From: Mycobacterium uberis
GTDB lineage: Bacteria > Actinomycetota > Actinomycetes > Mycobacteriales > Mycobacteriaceae
Length of the DNA: 64,000 bases
Direction of reading: 5' to 3'
Assembly: GCF_003408705.1 (NCBI RefSeq)
Contig: NZ_QAYL01000001.1
Span: 62,001-126,000 of the forward strand
Part shown: piece by piece, positions 19,756-29,628 of the stretch
Layout of the letters: each line of letters begins with the position of its first letter
Position numbering within the stretch: position 1 is the stretch's first letter
The notes under the pieces: model-generated
Told to the model about the DNA's origin: nothing
What the model saw: the letters and a program-made list of their open reading frames with translations, nothing else
The model's database searches: none
Translations under genes and position numbers: made by a program

Positions 19756-20847
19756 GTGACTGTCCGGCTGCGACCCGAGCTGGCCGGGCTGCCAGTCTAT
19801 GTACCTGGTAAAACGGTGTCGGGCGTCATCAAACTGGCCAGCAATGAAACCGTGTTCGGACCACTACCCAGCGTGCGCGCAGCGATACAGCAAGCCACCA
19901 ACACCATCAACCGTTATCCCGATAACGGCTGCGTGCAGCTCAAAGCGGCGCTGACCAAGCACCTCGGTTCGGTGAGCTCCCAAGATTTCACCCCCGAACA
20001 AGTGGCCATCGGTTGCGGTTCAGTCAGCCTGTGCCAACAGCTGGTTCAGATCACTGCCTCACCCGGCGACGAAGTGGTTTTCGGATGGCGCAGCTTTGAA
20101 CTCTATCCCCCGCAAGTCCAGGTTGCCGGTGCAACCGCCGTTAAAGTGCCATTGACCGACCACACCTTCGACCTTTACGCGATGCTCGCCGCAATCACCG
20201 ACCGCACCCGGCTAGTTTTCGTCTGCAACCCAAACAATCCGACATCCACTGCCGTAGATCCAGACGAACTGGCCCACTTCGTGGAAAAGGTTCCGCCGCA
20301 TATCCTGATCGTCATCGACGAGGCCTATGTCGAATATATTCGCGACGGTATGCTGCCGGACAGCCTGAAGCTAGCCCAATCCTACTCAAACGTCGTTGTG
20401 CTGCACACTTTTTCAAAGGCATACGGGCTAGCCGGCTTGCGGGTCGGCTATGCGATCGGCCACCCTGACGTGATCACCGCGTTGGACAAAGTCTACGTGC
20501 CGTTTACCGTGTCGAGCGTCGCGCAGGCCGCCGCCATTGCTTCGCTTGACGCCGCCGACGAGCTGATACTCCGCACTGACGCCCTAGTCAGCGAGCGCGC
20601 CCGGGTCAGCGCCGCGTTGCGCGAAGCCGGGTTCACGCTGCCGCCGACACAAACCAACTTCGTTTGGCTGCCGCTGGGACCTCGTACACAGGATTTCGTG
20701 GAGCAGGCCGCAAATGCGCGCATTGTGGTCCGCCCGTATGGCACCGATGGTGTCCGAGTCACTATCGGCGCGCCGGAAGAAAACGACGCCTTACTGCGGT
20801 TTGCCACTGACTGGATTGCAGATACCGAACCACAGACTACCCGATGA
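19756..20847 (+). CDS. hisC2: Aromatic/histidinol-phosphate-type aminotransferase HisC2
   Basis: PLP enzyme of fold type I that acts as histidinol-phosphate or aromatic amino acid aminotransferase; M. tuberculosis Rv3772 is the match, with 353 residues or so against 363 here. Visible motifs: KLASNET (26-32), YPDNG (54-58), CNPNNPTS (157-164), IDEAYVEY (187-194) and the PLP lysine in HTFSKAYGLAGLR (Lys221). It starts with GTG at 19756. About ten extra residues lie around 70-80 (GSVSSQ) and at the C-terminus. The last codons overlap (ATGA) the start of the DUF4334-type fossil, so the two were once coupled. Confidence 0.94.
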   Translation: MTVRLRPELAGLPVYVPGKTVSGVIKLASNETVFGPLPSVRAAIQQATNTINRYPDNGCVQLKAALTKHLGSVSSQDFTPEQVAIGCGSVSLCQQLVQITASPGDEVVFGWRSFELYPPQVQVAGATAVKVPLTDHTFDLYAMLAAITDRTRLVFVCNPNNPTSTAVDPDELAHFVEKVPPHILIVIDEAYVEYIRDGMLPDSLKLAQSYSNVVVLHTFSKAYGLAGLRVGYAIGHPDVITALDKVYVPFTVSSVAQAAAIASLDAADELILRTDALVSERARVSAALREAGFTLPPTQTNFVWLPLGPRTQDFVEQAANARIVVRPYGTDGVRVTIGAPEENDALLRFATDWIADTEPQTTR

Positions 20848-21224
20848 GTTTGGTGCACACTACGTTCACCGAGTTCGAGGAAAGCACTGACAACACTGCC
20901 GATGCCGAGTTCGACAACTTCTGGGCAGCCCTTACGCCCGCGATTATCTACGGCATGGTCAACGAGTGAAAGGCCAGCGAATTCCGCACCGGACACAAGA
21001 TGAACAGCCAGTTGGAGAAAGCGAGCTGGTTCAACAAGACCTTCGCGTAAGCCAGTAACGTACATCCGCTGGTGTGGCTGATTACTTCCTCGGTGAAGTC
21101 ACCGTCACCATGGCGCACGATAGTCAACCTATGCACAACTACTTCAAGTAGATCGACGACAACCTGGTGATGTGCACCATAAACGACAAAGACGCCTTGG
21201 ATAACAACCGGTACTATATATAAT
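20844..21224 (+). pseudogene. GXWXG/DUF4334-family protein fossil
   Basis: Begins with an ATG overlapping the hisC2 stop (ATGA) and reads 41 codons (FDNFWAALTPAIIYGMVNE) to a TGA, then continues in frame after the stop as EFRTGHKMNSQLEKASWFNKTFA to a second stop. Later pieces in other frames resemble MAHDSQPMHNYFK and LDNNRYY. The combination W..GEFRTGH...L....WFGK.F and a C-terminal LDNGRYY-like end is the GXWXG plus DUF4334 family. At least two stops plus frameshifts make it non-functional. Confidence 0.75.
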
Positions 21225-21793
21225 CTACACTACATCTAATCTTAATGTTTAGAATGACTGTAACTGCATGTAGTATAGTTATGGGCACCTGATGCGCCGA
21301 GCTTCAGGAAAGTGACCTCGAGCTTCGCATTTTTCTGGGATCGCTTTCTGCTGTCGCCAACTATCCCCATAACGTTCAGGAACAGCAAAAAGTCGCTGGC
21401 TGCAATGGCTCATCAATGTATCCAGCTGGGCTGGCATACTCCATGGTACTGCCTTGAGCCCGGCAAGCCAGGTTCTGGCATCGCCTCTTGTTGTGACGGT
21501 ACATACCGCTCTACATCGCTCCAGATCCATGGCCTGGATTTCGAGGCGGCATCGTAAGGAAACGGGACGTAGTAACGGTGACAACACGAAAACCGTTGTA
21601 GTAACTGCCCATAGCCCATAGCGGCAAGAGCGTATGAAGGAACAGCATAGACAATTCCGATCCTGTCTCGCCCATAGTCTCCGGGTTCGTCGGAGCCCAT
21701 TCCTGAATTTATGACATTTGCCGCTAACCGAAGGTTACGCTAGCTACAATAGAAAGCTGCGCCTGTTCCGACTACGACCGTCGGAACCGCGCT
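21225..21793. other. Non-coding stretch with unassigned short frames
   Basis: An AT-rich patch lies near 21190-21290, followed by overlapping minus-strand frames of about 100 codons (21279-21587 and 21413-21700) that match no family I know. They could be chance frames or a dead gene. No ribosome binding sites stand out. Confidence 0.4.
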
Positions 21794-22447
21794 GTGCAAG
21801 GTTGCAGTAACCCGTTTGGCGGCGTGGTAGGACGAATTTTTGCTGTCGCAGGCTACGCACAGTCACGCAAGAACCCCAACCTGTGTGTCCTTTGCGATAA
21901 TAAGGATTCCCCCAGCGAAGCTGCAATTGACATTGCGGTGCTGTTCGCCGACGTGCGCAAGGCCATCACCACAGGTTAAGCCACCGTTGTTTCGGATTTC
22001 GCCGTGTTGCTCAACCGATTTTACAGAGCTGCGACACGGGCGCTGCTGCGCAGAGACACGGTAATTGACAAACTGATTGGCGACGAAGTCATGACGCTTT
22101 TGTTAAAGGCATCAACGGAACCGAATATCGATCGTCAGCGGTTAATGCAGAACGCGATCTGCTCTAAACCATTAGGCTACGGAACAGAGAAAGATTCCTG
22201 ACTGAACACTGGTGTGACATCCAATACCAGCGTGGTATAGGTAGGCAAGGTTGGCGAAGCTGTGGTGGACTTCACCTCGCTTGACGATCCGGTCAATGTT
22301 GCGGTGTGGATGCAGCAACAAACGGTCGGCGACGTATTACACTTCGCCCGTGGTGTCGCAGACGAGCTGGTGAGTCAGGTGCCGGTACACACGCTTTCCC
22401 TGCGTGGAAAAGCGAAGCTGGTGGAAGCTTTCGCCCTTACAGCGTGA
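21794..22447 (+). pseudogene. Class III adenylate/guanylate cyclase fossil
   Basis: Three plus-strand pieces in order spell a class III cyclase catalytic domain: RKNPNLCVLC then AAIDIAVLFADVRKAITTG-stop (21794-21979), LLNRFYRAATRALLRRDTVIDKLIGDEVMTLL (about 22004-22115) with GYGTEKD before a stop, and VDFTSLDDPVNVAVWMQQQT to HTLSLRGKAKLVEAFALTA-stop (22262-22447). The metal-binding DVR and the LIGDEVM hallmark are recognisable. Stops and a deletion (the segment normally between GTEKD and VDFT is mostly missing) show it is dead. It ends 36 bp before echA21. Confidence 0.88.
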
Positions 22448-22482
22448 ACATCAGCGGACCGCTAACACGCTACGGTCTTGAT

Positions 22483-23319
22483 ATGGGCTCAAACATAAAT
22501 CGGACATATGAATCTGTCACCGTCGAAACTAAAGGCCAGGTCGCACAGGTGACACTGATCGGACCGGGCAAGGGCAACGCGATGGGGCCCGCCTTCTGGT
22601 CGGAAATGCCCGAGGTGTTTGTCAAGCTAGATGCCGACCATGAGGTACGGGCCATCGTCATCACCGGATCGGGCAATAATTTTAGCTACGGCCTCGACTT
22701 ATCAGCGATAAGCGGGACGTTCGCCCCGTTATTGGCTGACGGCGCGTTGGCCCGCCCCCGCACCGACTTCCATGCGGAGATGCTGCGGATGCAGAAAGCT
22801 ATCAACACCGTCGCTGATTGCCGTGCTCCCACGATCGCGTCGGTTCACGGCTGGTGTATTGGTGACGCCGTCGATCTGATTTCCGCGGTCGACATCCGCT
22901 GCGCTAGTGTCAACGCTAAGTTCTCGGTGCGGGAAGTCAAACTGGCCATCGTCTCCGACCTGGGCAGTCTCTCCCGCCTCCCGCTGATCTTGAGCGACGG
23001 GCATCTACGTGAATTGGCGTTGACGGGCAAAGACATCGATGCTGCCCGCGCCGAAAAAATTGGTCTTGTCAATGACGTCTATGAAGACGCCGCTAAGACG
23101 CTGGCTGCCGCCCATGCCACCGCCGCCGAGATCGCCGTCAATCCGCCACTGACGGTCTACGGTATAAAGAATGTCCTGGACCAGCAACGCATCTCTGCTG
23201 TCTCACAGAACCTGCACTATGTCGCTGCATGGAACACAGCTTTTCTGCCGTCCAAGGATCTGACCGAAGGTATTTCGACCACATTCGCCAAGCGGACGCC
23301 GCAGTTCATCGGGGAGTAG
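22483..23319 (+). CDS. echA21: Enoyl-CoA hydratase/isomerase family protein EchA21
   Basis: Crotonase-fold enzyme of 278 residues, the match of Rv3774. The oxyanion regions are visible as GNNFSYGLDLSA and HGWCIGDAVDLISAVDIRCA. FSVREVKLAIVSDLGSLSRLP resembles the region of delta3,5-delta2,4-dienoyl-CoA isomerases that carries their acidic catalytic residues, so isomerase activity on unsaturated acyl-CoAs is a reasonable guess. The ATG at 22483 is chosen by homology; the frame stays open upstream into the cyclase fossil. lipE starts 9 bp downstream, so the two are probably co-transcribed. Confidence 0.92.
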   Translation: MGSNINRTYESVTVETKGQVAQVTLIGPGKGNAMGPAFWSEMPEVFVKLDADHEVRAIVITGSGNNFSYGLDLSAISGTFAPLLADGALARPRTDFHAEMLRMQKAINTVADCRAPTIASVHGWCIGDAVDLISAVDIRCASVNAKFSVREVKLAIVSDLGSLSRLPLILSDGHLRELALTGKDIDAARAEKIGLVNDVYEDAAKTLAAAHATAAEIAVNPPLTVYGIKNVLDQQRISAVSQNLHYVAAWNTAFLPSKDLTEGISTTFAKRTPQFIGE

Positions 23320-23328
23320 GACAATACA

Positions 23329-24564
23329 TTGATTTCAAGCAACAAAATCCAGGTCCCGACTGACCTCGACACCGTGACGACTATTGGCGATGAGGACCAT
23401 ACCGACATCAACAGCGCTGCCGTCGAACGAATTTGGCAGGCTGCCCGCCACTGGTACCAAGCCGGCATGCACCCCGCAATCCAATTGTGCATCCGACAAC
23501 ACGGGCGGGTTGTGCTAAACCGCGCAATCGGCCACGGTTGGGGCAACGCCCCGACCGATCCGCCCGAAGCCGAAAAGGTCCTCGTCACGACCGATACCCC
23601 GTTCTGCGTATACTCTGCAGCCAAAGCTGTCACTGCAACCGTAGTACACATGCTCGTCGAGCGGAGGGTTCTATCACTCGACGATCGCGTGTGCGACTAC
23701 CTACCCAACTTCACTAGTCACGGCAAACATCGGATCACGATCCGCCACGTGATGACACACAGCGCTGGACTACCATTCCTCACTGGAGCCCGGCCAGACG
23801 TGACCCGCACCGACGACCACGAGTACGCGCAAAGTAAGCTAAGCGAACTGCGACCGCTCTACCGCCCGGGGCTAATGCACATGTACCACGCCCTAACATG
23901 GGGTCCATTGATGCGTGAGATCGTCTATGCAGCCACCGGGAAAGAAATCCGCGAAATCCTCGCCACGGAGATCCTCAACCCGTTGGGTTTCCGGTGGACC
24001 AACTTCGGTGTCCCTAAGAAAGATGTCCCATCGGTTGCGCCGAGTCATGCCACCGGAAGGCCTTTGCCGCCGGTGGCCGCCCAGATTTTCCGTAAGGCGA
24101 TTGGGGGAACCGTGCACGAAGTCATCCCGTACACCAACACTCCACCTTTTCTCACCACCATCATACCGTCGTCCAACACCGTGTCGACCGCCTACGAGAT
24201 GTCGCGGTTCGCTGAAATCTGGCGCCGGGGTGGCGAACTTGATGGTATACGGGTGATAAGCCAAGAAACCCTGCACAGTGCAGTGGCCGAATGCCGACGT
24301 TTACGGCCGGATTTAGCGGTGGGGCTGATGCTAGCTCGCTGGGGTACCGGATTTATCCTGGGAACGAACAAGTTCGGACCATTCGGACGCAATGCGCCTG
24401 CCGCGTTCGGTCACCTCGGCCTAGTCAACATCGCCATCTGGGTTGACCCTCAGCGCAGCCTTGCTGCCGGTGTCATCAGCAGCGGAAAGCCTGAACGTGA
24501 TCCCCACACGAGCCGCTACGACGCACTGATGAACAGTATCACCGCCGAGATCCCGCCGCACTAA
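23329..24564 (+). CDS. lipE: Beta-lactamase-fold esterase LipE
   Basis: Serine hydrolase of the class C beta-lactamase/esterase family (EstB-like), matching Rv3775 (about 415 residues; 411 here). The catalytic SxxK motif is SAAK (Ser96, Lys99), and IRHVMTHSAGLP and the later FGHLGLVN (in place of the KTG-type box) follow. No signal peptide is seen, suggesting a cytoplasmic or cell-wall-associated lipase/esterase. The TTG start at 23329 has GGGGAG eight bases upstream, inside the echA21 end, supporting coupling with that gene. Confidence 0.9.
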   Translation: MISSNKIQVPTDLDTVTTIGDEDHTDINSAAVERIWQAARHWYQAGMHPAIQLCIRQHGRVVLNRAIGHGWGNAPTDPPEAEKVLVTTDTPFCVYSAAKAVTATVVHMLVERRVLSLDDRVCDYLPNFTSHGKHRITIRHVMTHSAGLPFLTGARPDVTRTDDHEYAQSKLSELRPLYRPGLMHMYHALTWGPLMREIVYAATGKEIREILATEILNPLGFRWTNFGVPKKDVPSVAPSHATGRPLPPVAAQIFRKAIGGTVHEVIPYTNTPPFLTTIIPSSNTVSTAYEMSRFAEIWRRGGELDGIRVISQETLHSAVAECRRLRPDLAVGLMLARWGTGFILGTNKFGPFGRNAPAAFGHLGLVNIAIWVDPQRSLAAGVISSGKPERDPHTSRYDALMNSITAEIPPH

Positions 24565-24651
24565 AATCGCTGCCTGAGCGTCAACGAAATGACAACGGCA
24601 CCGTCGTGTTGCTATAAAGACACGCGCGCTCGCGGCATTGGCACGCCACGG

Positions 24652-24738
24652 CGGTGGCGGAGGGATTTGAACCCCCGGACGGGTTTAGCCGTCTCTCGCT
24701 TTCAAGGCAAGTGCATTAGGCCGCTCTGCCACGCCACC
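24652..24738 (-). tRNA. tRNA-Ser (anticodon UGA)
   Basis: An 87-base class II tRNA on the minus strand: acceptor GGTGGCG pairs with CGCCACC, anticodon arm CTTGC-CTTGAAA-GCGAG exposes TGA, and a long variable arm (GACGGCTAAACCCGTC) fits serine. The T arm reads GGGTTCAAATCCC. It sits 44 bp before the start of the oxidoreductase gene, on the opposite strand. Confidence 0.97.
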
Positions 24739-24782
24739 GTTAACAAGAGTAGGGGGTAGTACTATATGTATATCGTAACAGC

Positions 24783-25769
24783 ATGTACGCCATTGTCGCT
24801 GAACCACCCGAGCAACTGGTATGGCGAGAAGTTCCCAATATTGCGGTGTGCCCCGGCGAGGTCCTGATCAAGGTTTCCGCGGCCGGTGTTAACCGCGCCG
24901 ACGTGCTGCAGGCAGCTGGAAAATATCCGCCTCCACCAGGGGCCAGCGAGATCATCGGCATGGAGGTAGCCGGCATCATTTCAGCAGTCGGCTCAGGTAT
25001 AACCGAATGGTCTGTCGGACAAGAAGTTTGCGCTTTACTCGCCGGAGGCGGCTACGCGGAATACGTCGCCGTTCCCGTCGGTCAGGTGATGCCAATTCCC
25101 AAGGGTATCGAGGTGGTCGACGCAGCAGGACTCCCCGAAGTGGCCTGCACGGTCTGGTCAAACCTAGTGATGGCAGCTCATCTAAGCGAAAAACAGCTGC
25201 TGCTGGTGCACGGCGGAGCCAGCGGCATCGGAAGCCACGGAATCCAAGTGGCACGAGCGTTGGGCGCCAAGGTGGCGGTCACCGCCGGATCAGCAGAAAA
25301 GCTGGAATTTTGTCGCGAACTAGGCGCCCAGATCACTATTAACTACCGCGATGAGGACTTCGTCGCGCGGCTGCGGCAGCAGACCGACGGTGCCGACGTC
25401 ATCCTCGATATCATGGGCGCGGCGTATCTGGACCGCAATATCGACGCGCTGGCCGCTAATGGACAGCTGATCGTCATAGGCCTGCAGGGTGGGATAAAAG
25501 GCGAGCTCAACCTCAGTAAGTTGCTAAGCAAACGAGCGCGTATTATCGGCACCACACTGCGGTCCCGGCCGGCAAACGGCCCGAACAGTAAAAGCGAAAT
25601 CGTGGCCGCCGTGACAGCGTCGGTTTGGCCGATGATAACCACCGGGGCTGTGCAGCCCATCATCGGAGCACGCATGGCTGTCCAGCAGGCGGCTGACGCA
25701 CACCAACTGTTGATGTCAGGAAAAGTATCCGGGAAGATCGTGCTGACCGTCGCGAATTCACACCGTTAA
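24783..25769 (+). CDS. Zinc-free MDR-family quinone oxidoreductase (Rv3777 type)
   Basis: NADPH:quinone oxidoreductase/zeta-crystallin-like enzyme of 328 residues. GroES-like N-terminal half with [21 protein letters not shown]; nucleotide-binding motif GGASGIGS at 144-151 with [14 protein letters not shown] after it. The zinc ligands of classical alcohol dehydrogenases are absent, as usual for this branch. The TIGR02824-type quinone oxidoreductases are the nearest family. It converges on the next gene, the two stop codons overlapping at 25766-25769. Substrate unknown. Confidence 0.9.
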   Translation: MYAIVAEPPEQLVWREVPNIAVCPGEVLIKVSAAGVNRADVLQAAGKYPPPPGASEIIGMEVAGIISAVGSGITEWSVGQEVCALLAGGGYAEYVAVPVGQVMPIPKGIEVVDAAGLPEVACTVWSNLVMAAHLSEKQLLLVHGGASGIGSHGIQVARALGAKVAVTAGSAEKLEFCRELGAQITINYRDEDFVARLRQQTDGADVILDIMGAAYLDRNIDALAANGQLIVIGLQGGIKGELNLSKLLSKRARIIGTTLRSRPANGPNSKSEIVAAVTASVWPMITTGAVQPIIGARMAVQQAADAHQLLMSGKVSGKIVLTVANSHR

Positions 25770-26962
25770 CCAAGCGACGCCAGCGCGCGCACCAGCTGGT
25801 CGACTTCGGCTGTCGTCGAATAATGCGCCAATCCGGCGGTAACCGCGCCGCCGATATCATTGGCGCCAAGTACGTCGAGCACGCGCGACTTCGGGTCGCA
25901 AATCGCCAGAATTCCGTTGTCCGCCAAGCGCTGCACCACCCGGTTGGCAGGAACCCCTTGGTGTGTAAAACTGACGACCGGTATCCGTGCCTCCGGACGG
26001 CCGATCACCATCACCAGCGGCAACGACCTCAACAACATCATCAGGTAGTCGAAGATCCGGCTCAGATACAAGCCGGCAGATTGCATTGACACCGATAACC
26101 GTTCGCGCCTGCTGCCACCAGCCGACTCATCAAGTGCCGCAAGATATTCGATACTTGCTACTACACCAGCCAGCAGTCCGAACTGGTGCAAACCAACCTC
26201 GAGACGCGCCGGGCCCGCAGCGTTGGGGTCCGTCGACGCCGAGGTAAAGGTGTTGATCAACCCCGGGTCGCGAAACACTACTGCCCCGATCGGAGGACCG
26301 CCCCATGCGTGAGCGTTCACCGCCACCACGTCTACCTCGGTCTCTTTGACATCGAGCAGCCGGTAGGGGGCGGCAGCGGAATGGTCGACCACGACGAGCC
26401 CACCGACATCATGGACAAGCTTGGTCATTGCCCGCAAGTCGGTGACGGTACCCAATGTCCCCGACGCGGACGTGACCGCCACCAGTCGGGTCGACTTGCC
26501 GATCAAGCTCTCCCATTGCCACGTCGGCAGCTCACCGGTTTCTATATCGACCTCGGCCCACTTCACCTTCGCGCCATAGCGGTGTGCAGCCCGCAGCCAC
26601 GGAGCGATGTTAGCCTCGTCGTCGAGCCGGCTGACAATCACCTCGTACCCCAGGCCGGCGCGCGAGGACGACGCTGCGGCCAGCGATGACAGCAAGACTG
26701 CGCGGTCAGCACCCAGCACAACACCGGCCGGGTCAACATTGAACAGATCGGCCACAGAAGTACGCGCCGCGTCAAGAACCGCTGCACTGCGCTGTGCAGA
26801 CGGGTGCGCACCTAACGTGGTTGCGCTAGACCTACGGAATGCAGTCGACATAGTGGTCGCAACAGAATCCGGAATGAGCATACCGGCTGGCGCGTCGAAA
26901 TGCACCCAGCCATCACCCAGGGACGGGTGCAGACCGCGCACCCGGGCGACGTCGTATGCCAT
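25766..26962 (-). CDS. Class V aminotransferase-fold protein (Rv3778c type), PLP lysine not seen
   Basis: Cysteine-desulfurase-like fold type I protein of 398 residues, the match of Rv3778c. Recognisable elements: [53 protein letters not shown] (cofactor Asp), and [15 protein letters not shown], where the family normally has His-Lys with the PLP-binding lysine. Here the position is alanine, residue 219 from the chosen start. I believe the M. tuberculosis orthologue shares this, so it may be a non-catalytic or differently working family member. ATG 26962 is preferred over GTG 26971 because AAGGTGG lies just upstream. Confidence 0.88.
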   Translation of the reverse strand: MAYDVARVRGLHPSLGDGWVHFDAPAGMLIPDSVATTMSTAFRRSSATTLGAHPSAQRSAAVLDAARTSVADLFNVDPAGVVLGADRAVLLSSLAAASSSRAGLGYEVIVSRLDDEANIAPWLRAAHRYGAKVKWAEVDIETGELPTWQWESLIGKSTRLVAVTSASGTLGTVTDLRAMTKLVHDVGGLVVVDHSAAAPYRLLDVKETEVDVVAVNAHAWGGPPIGAVVFRDPGLINTFTSASTDPNAAGPARLEVGLHQFGLLAGVVASIEYLAALDESAGGSRRERLSVSMQSAGLYLSRIFDYLMMLLRSLPLVMVIGRPEARIPVVSFTHQGVPANRVVQRLADNGILAICDPKSRVLDVLGANDIGGAVTAGLAHYSTTAEVDQLVRALASLG

Positions 26963-27087
26963 ACCAGCCACCTTAGAGTTCCGCTATTCCGCGAATTCGC
27001 GACGGTAGCGGCTACCGAGAATCATCCAAGCCGTTCCGACCAGTCGAGCGTCGCGAGCAAGGTCACCCGGCCAGCCATACTAGTCGA

Positions 27088-29052
27088 GTGGGGTTGTGCT
27101 TCGGAATGCTGATCACATTGTTTTTACTGATCGCGCCCGGAACAATCGTCGCGCGTGCCGCTGCACTAACATGGCCGATCGCTATTGCGGTTGGTCCGGC
27201 ATTGACGTACGGCGTGATTGCGTTGGCGATCATTCCCTGCGGCGCGCTCAGAATACCGTGGAACGGTTGGACAGCGCTGGCCACTTTGGTCGCTGTAAGC
27301 ATACTGATAGTTGTTTTTCAACTGTTGCTCGCCCGCTACCGCGACACCGCGGCCGAAGCCCGAGGAATCAGTGGCTGGCCAGCGGTTACAGTGGCGTCTG
27401 GAGTGTTGTTGGGCGCCCTATTGATTAGCTGGGCGGCTTATCGCGGCCTGCTGCATTGGCAATCCGTTCCCAGCACCTGGGACGCAGTCTGGCACGCCAA
27501 CACAGTGCGCTTCATCCTAGATACCGGTCAAGCGTCGTCCACTCACATGGGTGAGCTACGCAACGTCGAAACACATGCAGTGCTATACTACCCGGCAGTG
27601 TTTCATGCCCTGGCAGCGGTCTACTGTCAGCTTACCGCGGCAGCGCCCACCACTAGCTACACAGTCAGTTCGCTGGCGGCGTCTGTGTGGCTGTTTCCGA
27701 TCAGCGCAGCCGTCCTCACTTGGCGTCTGCTGCGTCCAGTGACGGCGCAACAATGCGCCGCCGGGGCATCGGCCACCACAGCCGCGCTGTCGGCGTCGTT
27801 AACCTCCGTCCCTTATGTCGAATTCGGTGTCGCTGCAATGCCGAACTTGGCTGCTTATGGGGTCGCGGTACCGACGATGGCCTTGATCACCTCGACGTTG
27901 CGCCACCGCGACCGCATCCCAGTGGCCATTCTGGCGCTGGTGGGCACCTTCTCGGTGCATCTCACCGGCGGGTTCGTCGTCATCCTTTTCCTGTTGAGTT
28001 GGTGGTCACTGGACGCGTTGTTGCATCCGGTGCGCAGCCGGACAGCAGACGCGCGGACCCTGGCCGCCGTTGTCGTGCCGACCGCGTTGATGCTGGCACC
28101 ACAGTTCATCGGGGTGTTAAAACAGGTCGACACCATCACCGGGCACTCATTCCCCAGTTTCAAGGGCGTGCAACAGAGCGTGATCGATGCTCTCCTTTTG
28201 CACACCCGACACCTAAACGACTTCCCGACGCAATATGGTCTCATGGCGTTGTCCGCCATTGGCATGACAATCCTGCTGTACAAGAAAATCTGGTGGCCCC
28301 CGGTGGCCTGGCTGATACTGACCGTGGCGACCGTCTATTCGGGGACGCCGTTTCGCGGCCCAGTCGGCAACATTATTAAAGAGTTCAGTCAGTTCTTCTA
28401 CAACGACCCGCGACGACTCTCGGCAGTGGTGACCATGCTGTTGACGCCGATGGCGGGCATCGCATTGTTTGCCGCGGTGCTATTGTTAGTCACCAGCGCT
28501 CAGAGAGTCGCTGCCCGGTTCACACCGTTGCCCGGACCGGTCTGGAAATCAGTCAGCGCGGTGCTGCTGGTGCTTGCCTCCGTGTTCATCGCCCAGCACT
28601 ATCTTTTTCGACATCTGGTTTTGTTCGGCGACAAATACGACTCGGTGATGGTCAACCAGAAAGACCTCGACGCTATGGCCTACCTGGCATCCCTGCCAGG
28701 TGCACACAACACCATCATTGGCAATGCCAATACCGATGGCAGCTCTTGGATGTACGCGGTGGCCGACCTACATCCGCTGTGGACCCACTACGACTTCCCG
28801 CAGCAGACGGGCCCTGGCTATTTCCGGTATGCTTTTTGGGTCTACGCGCACACCGGCAATCCGTGGGTTGTCGAAGCGGTCCGAGTGCTCAATATTCGCT
28901 ACATTCTGACCACCAGCCCAACGGTGCGAGGGTTTGCCGTACCCGACGGACTAGTCTCCTTAGAGAAATCAAAGTCGTGGACGAAAATTTACGATAACGG
29001 CGCAGCCCGCATCTTTGAGTGGCGCGGGAACGCCGCAGCGGTTCATACCTAG
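27088..29052 (+). CDS. Polyprenyl-phosphate mannosyltransferase-type membrane protein (Rv3779)
   Basis: Integral membrane protein of 654 residues with a dozen or so hydrophobic segments (from FGMLITLFLLIAPG at the N-terminus to LVLASVFIAQHYLF near 500) and a C-terminal extracytoplasmic domain (about 515-654). Matches Rv3779, reported to make polyprenyl-phosphomannose used by GT-C mannosyltransferases in lipoarabinomannan synthesis; the biochemical role is taken from that orthologue. GTG start at 27088. It opens the plus-strand cell-wall cluster; pafE follows 15 bp later. Confidence 0.88.
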   Translation: MGLCFGMLITLFLLIAPGTIVARAAALTWPIAIAVGPALTYGVIALAIIPCGALRIPWNGWTALATLVAVSILIVVFQLLLARYRDTAAEARGISGWPAVTVASGVLLGALLISWAAYRGLLHWQSVPSTWDAVWHANTVRFILDTGQASSTHMGELRNVETHAVLYYPAVFHALAAVYCQLTAAAPTTSYTVSSLAASVWLFPISAAVLTWRLLRPVTAQQCAAGASATTAALSASLTSVPYVEFGVAAMPNLAAYGVAVPTMALITSTLRHRDRIPVAILALVGTFSVHLTGGFVVILFLLSWWSLDALLHPVRSRTADARTLAAVVVPTALMLAPQFIGVLKQVDTITGHSFPSFKGVQQSVIDALLLHTRHLNDFPTQYGLMALSAIGMTILLYKKIWWPPVAWLILTVATVYSGTPFRGPVGNIIKEFSQFFYNDPRRLSAVVTMLLTPMAGIALFAAVLLLVTSAQRVAARFTPLPGPVWKSVSAVLLVLASVFIAQHYLFRHLVLFGDKYDSVMVNQKDLDAMAYLASLPGAHNTIIGNANTDGSSWMYAVADLHPLWTHYDFPQQTGPGYFRYAFWVYAHTGNPWVVEAVRVLNIRYILTTSPTVRGFAVPDGLVSLEKSKSWTKIYDNGAARIFEWRGNAAAVHT

Positions 29053-29067
29053 AAAGTACGCAAGAGA

Positions 29068-29607
29068 ATGGTATTTGGATTGAGTACCGGCAATGATGAC
29101 GACAGCATCGAAATCATCGGTGGAATCGATCCGCGGACCATGGCGATCCGCGACGCAGATAAGAGCAGGGACTCCGATGAACCGGCCCTGACCGACCTGG
29201 TCGAGCAACCCGCCAAGGTGATGCGTATCGGCACCATGATCAAACAGCTTCTCGAGGAAGTGCGCTCCGCGCCTTTGGACGAAGCTAGCCGCAACCGGCT
29301 GCGCGAAATCCACGCTACCAGCATCCAGGAGCTGGAAGACGGCCTAGCGCCCGAACTACGCGAGGAACTCGATCGACTCACCCTGCCCTTCAACGCGGGT
29401 GCAGTCCCCTCGGATGCCGAATTGCGCATCGCGCAGGCTCAGCTGGTCGGCTGGCTAGAAGGGCTTTTCCACGGCATCCAGACCGCATTGTTCGCTCAAC
29501 AGATGGCCGCCCGCGCGCAGTTGGAGCAGATACGCCACAGCGCACTACCGCCGGGACTAGGCAAAGCGGGCCAAACAGGCGGTCACAACACCGGACAATA
29601 CCTGTAA
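29068..29607 (+). CDS. pafE: Bacterial proteasome activator PafE (Bpa)
   Basis: ATP-independent activator ring that opens the 20S proteasome gate for unfolded proteins (Rv3780 type). The 179-residue protein is mostly helical (four-helix-bundle core, roughly residues 45-155) and ends in GQYL, the HbYX-like tail that docks in the proteasome alpha-ring pockets; the tail follows a flexible Gly-rich stretch (PPGLGKAGQTGGHNT). The preserved tail implies the proteasome is still in use in this reduced genome. It is 15 bp after the mannosyltransferase gene and 21 bp before wzt. Confidence 0.93.
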   Translation: MVFGLSTGNDDDSIEIIGGIDPRTMAIRDADKSRDSDEPALTDLVEQPAKVMRIGTMIKQLLEEVRSAPLDEASRNRLREIHATSIQELEDGLAPELREELDRLTLPFNAGAVPSDAELRIAQAQLVGWLEGLFHGIQTALFAQQMAARAQLEQIRHSALPPGLGKAGQTGGHNTGQYL

Positions 29608-29628
29608 GCAGACTTAAAGTAGCTCATA

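Noticed and set aside
22306..22482. Upstream extension of echA21 to an earlier start
   Set aside because: The extra residues overlap the cyclase fossil in another frame and have no similarity to EchA21; homology starts at ATG 22483.
27096..28379. Second coding frames inside the Rv3779-type gene
   Set aside because: The membrane protein frame is continuous and matches its family; the others are shadows.
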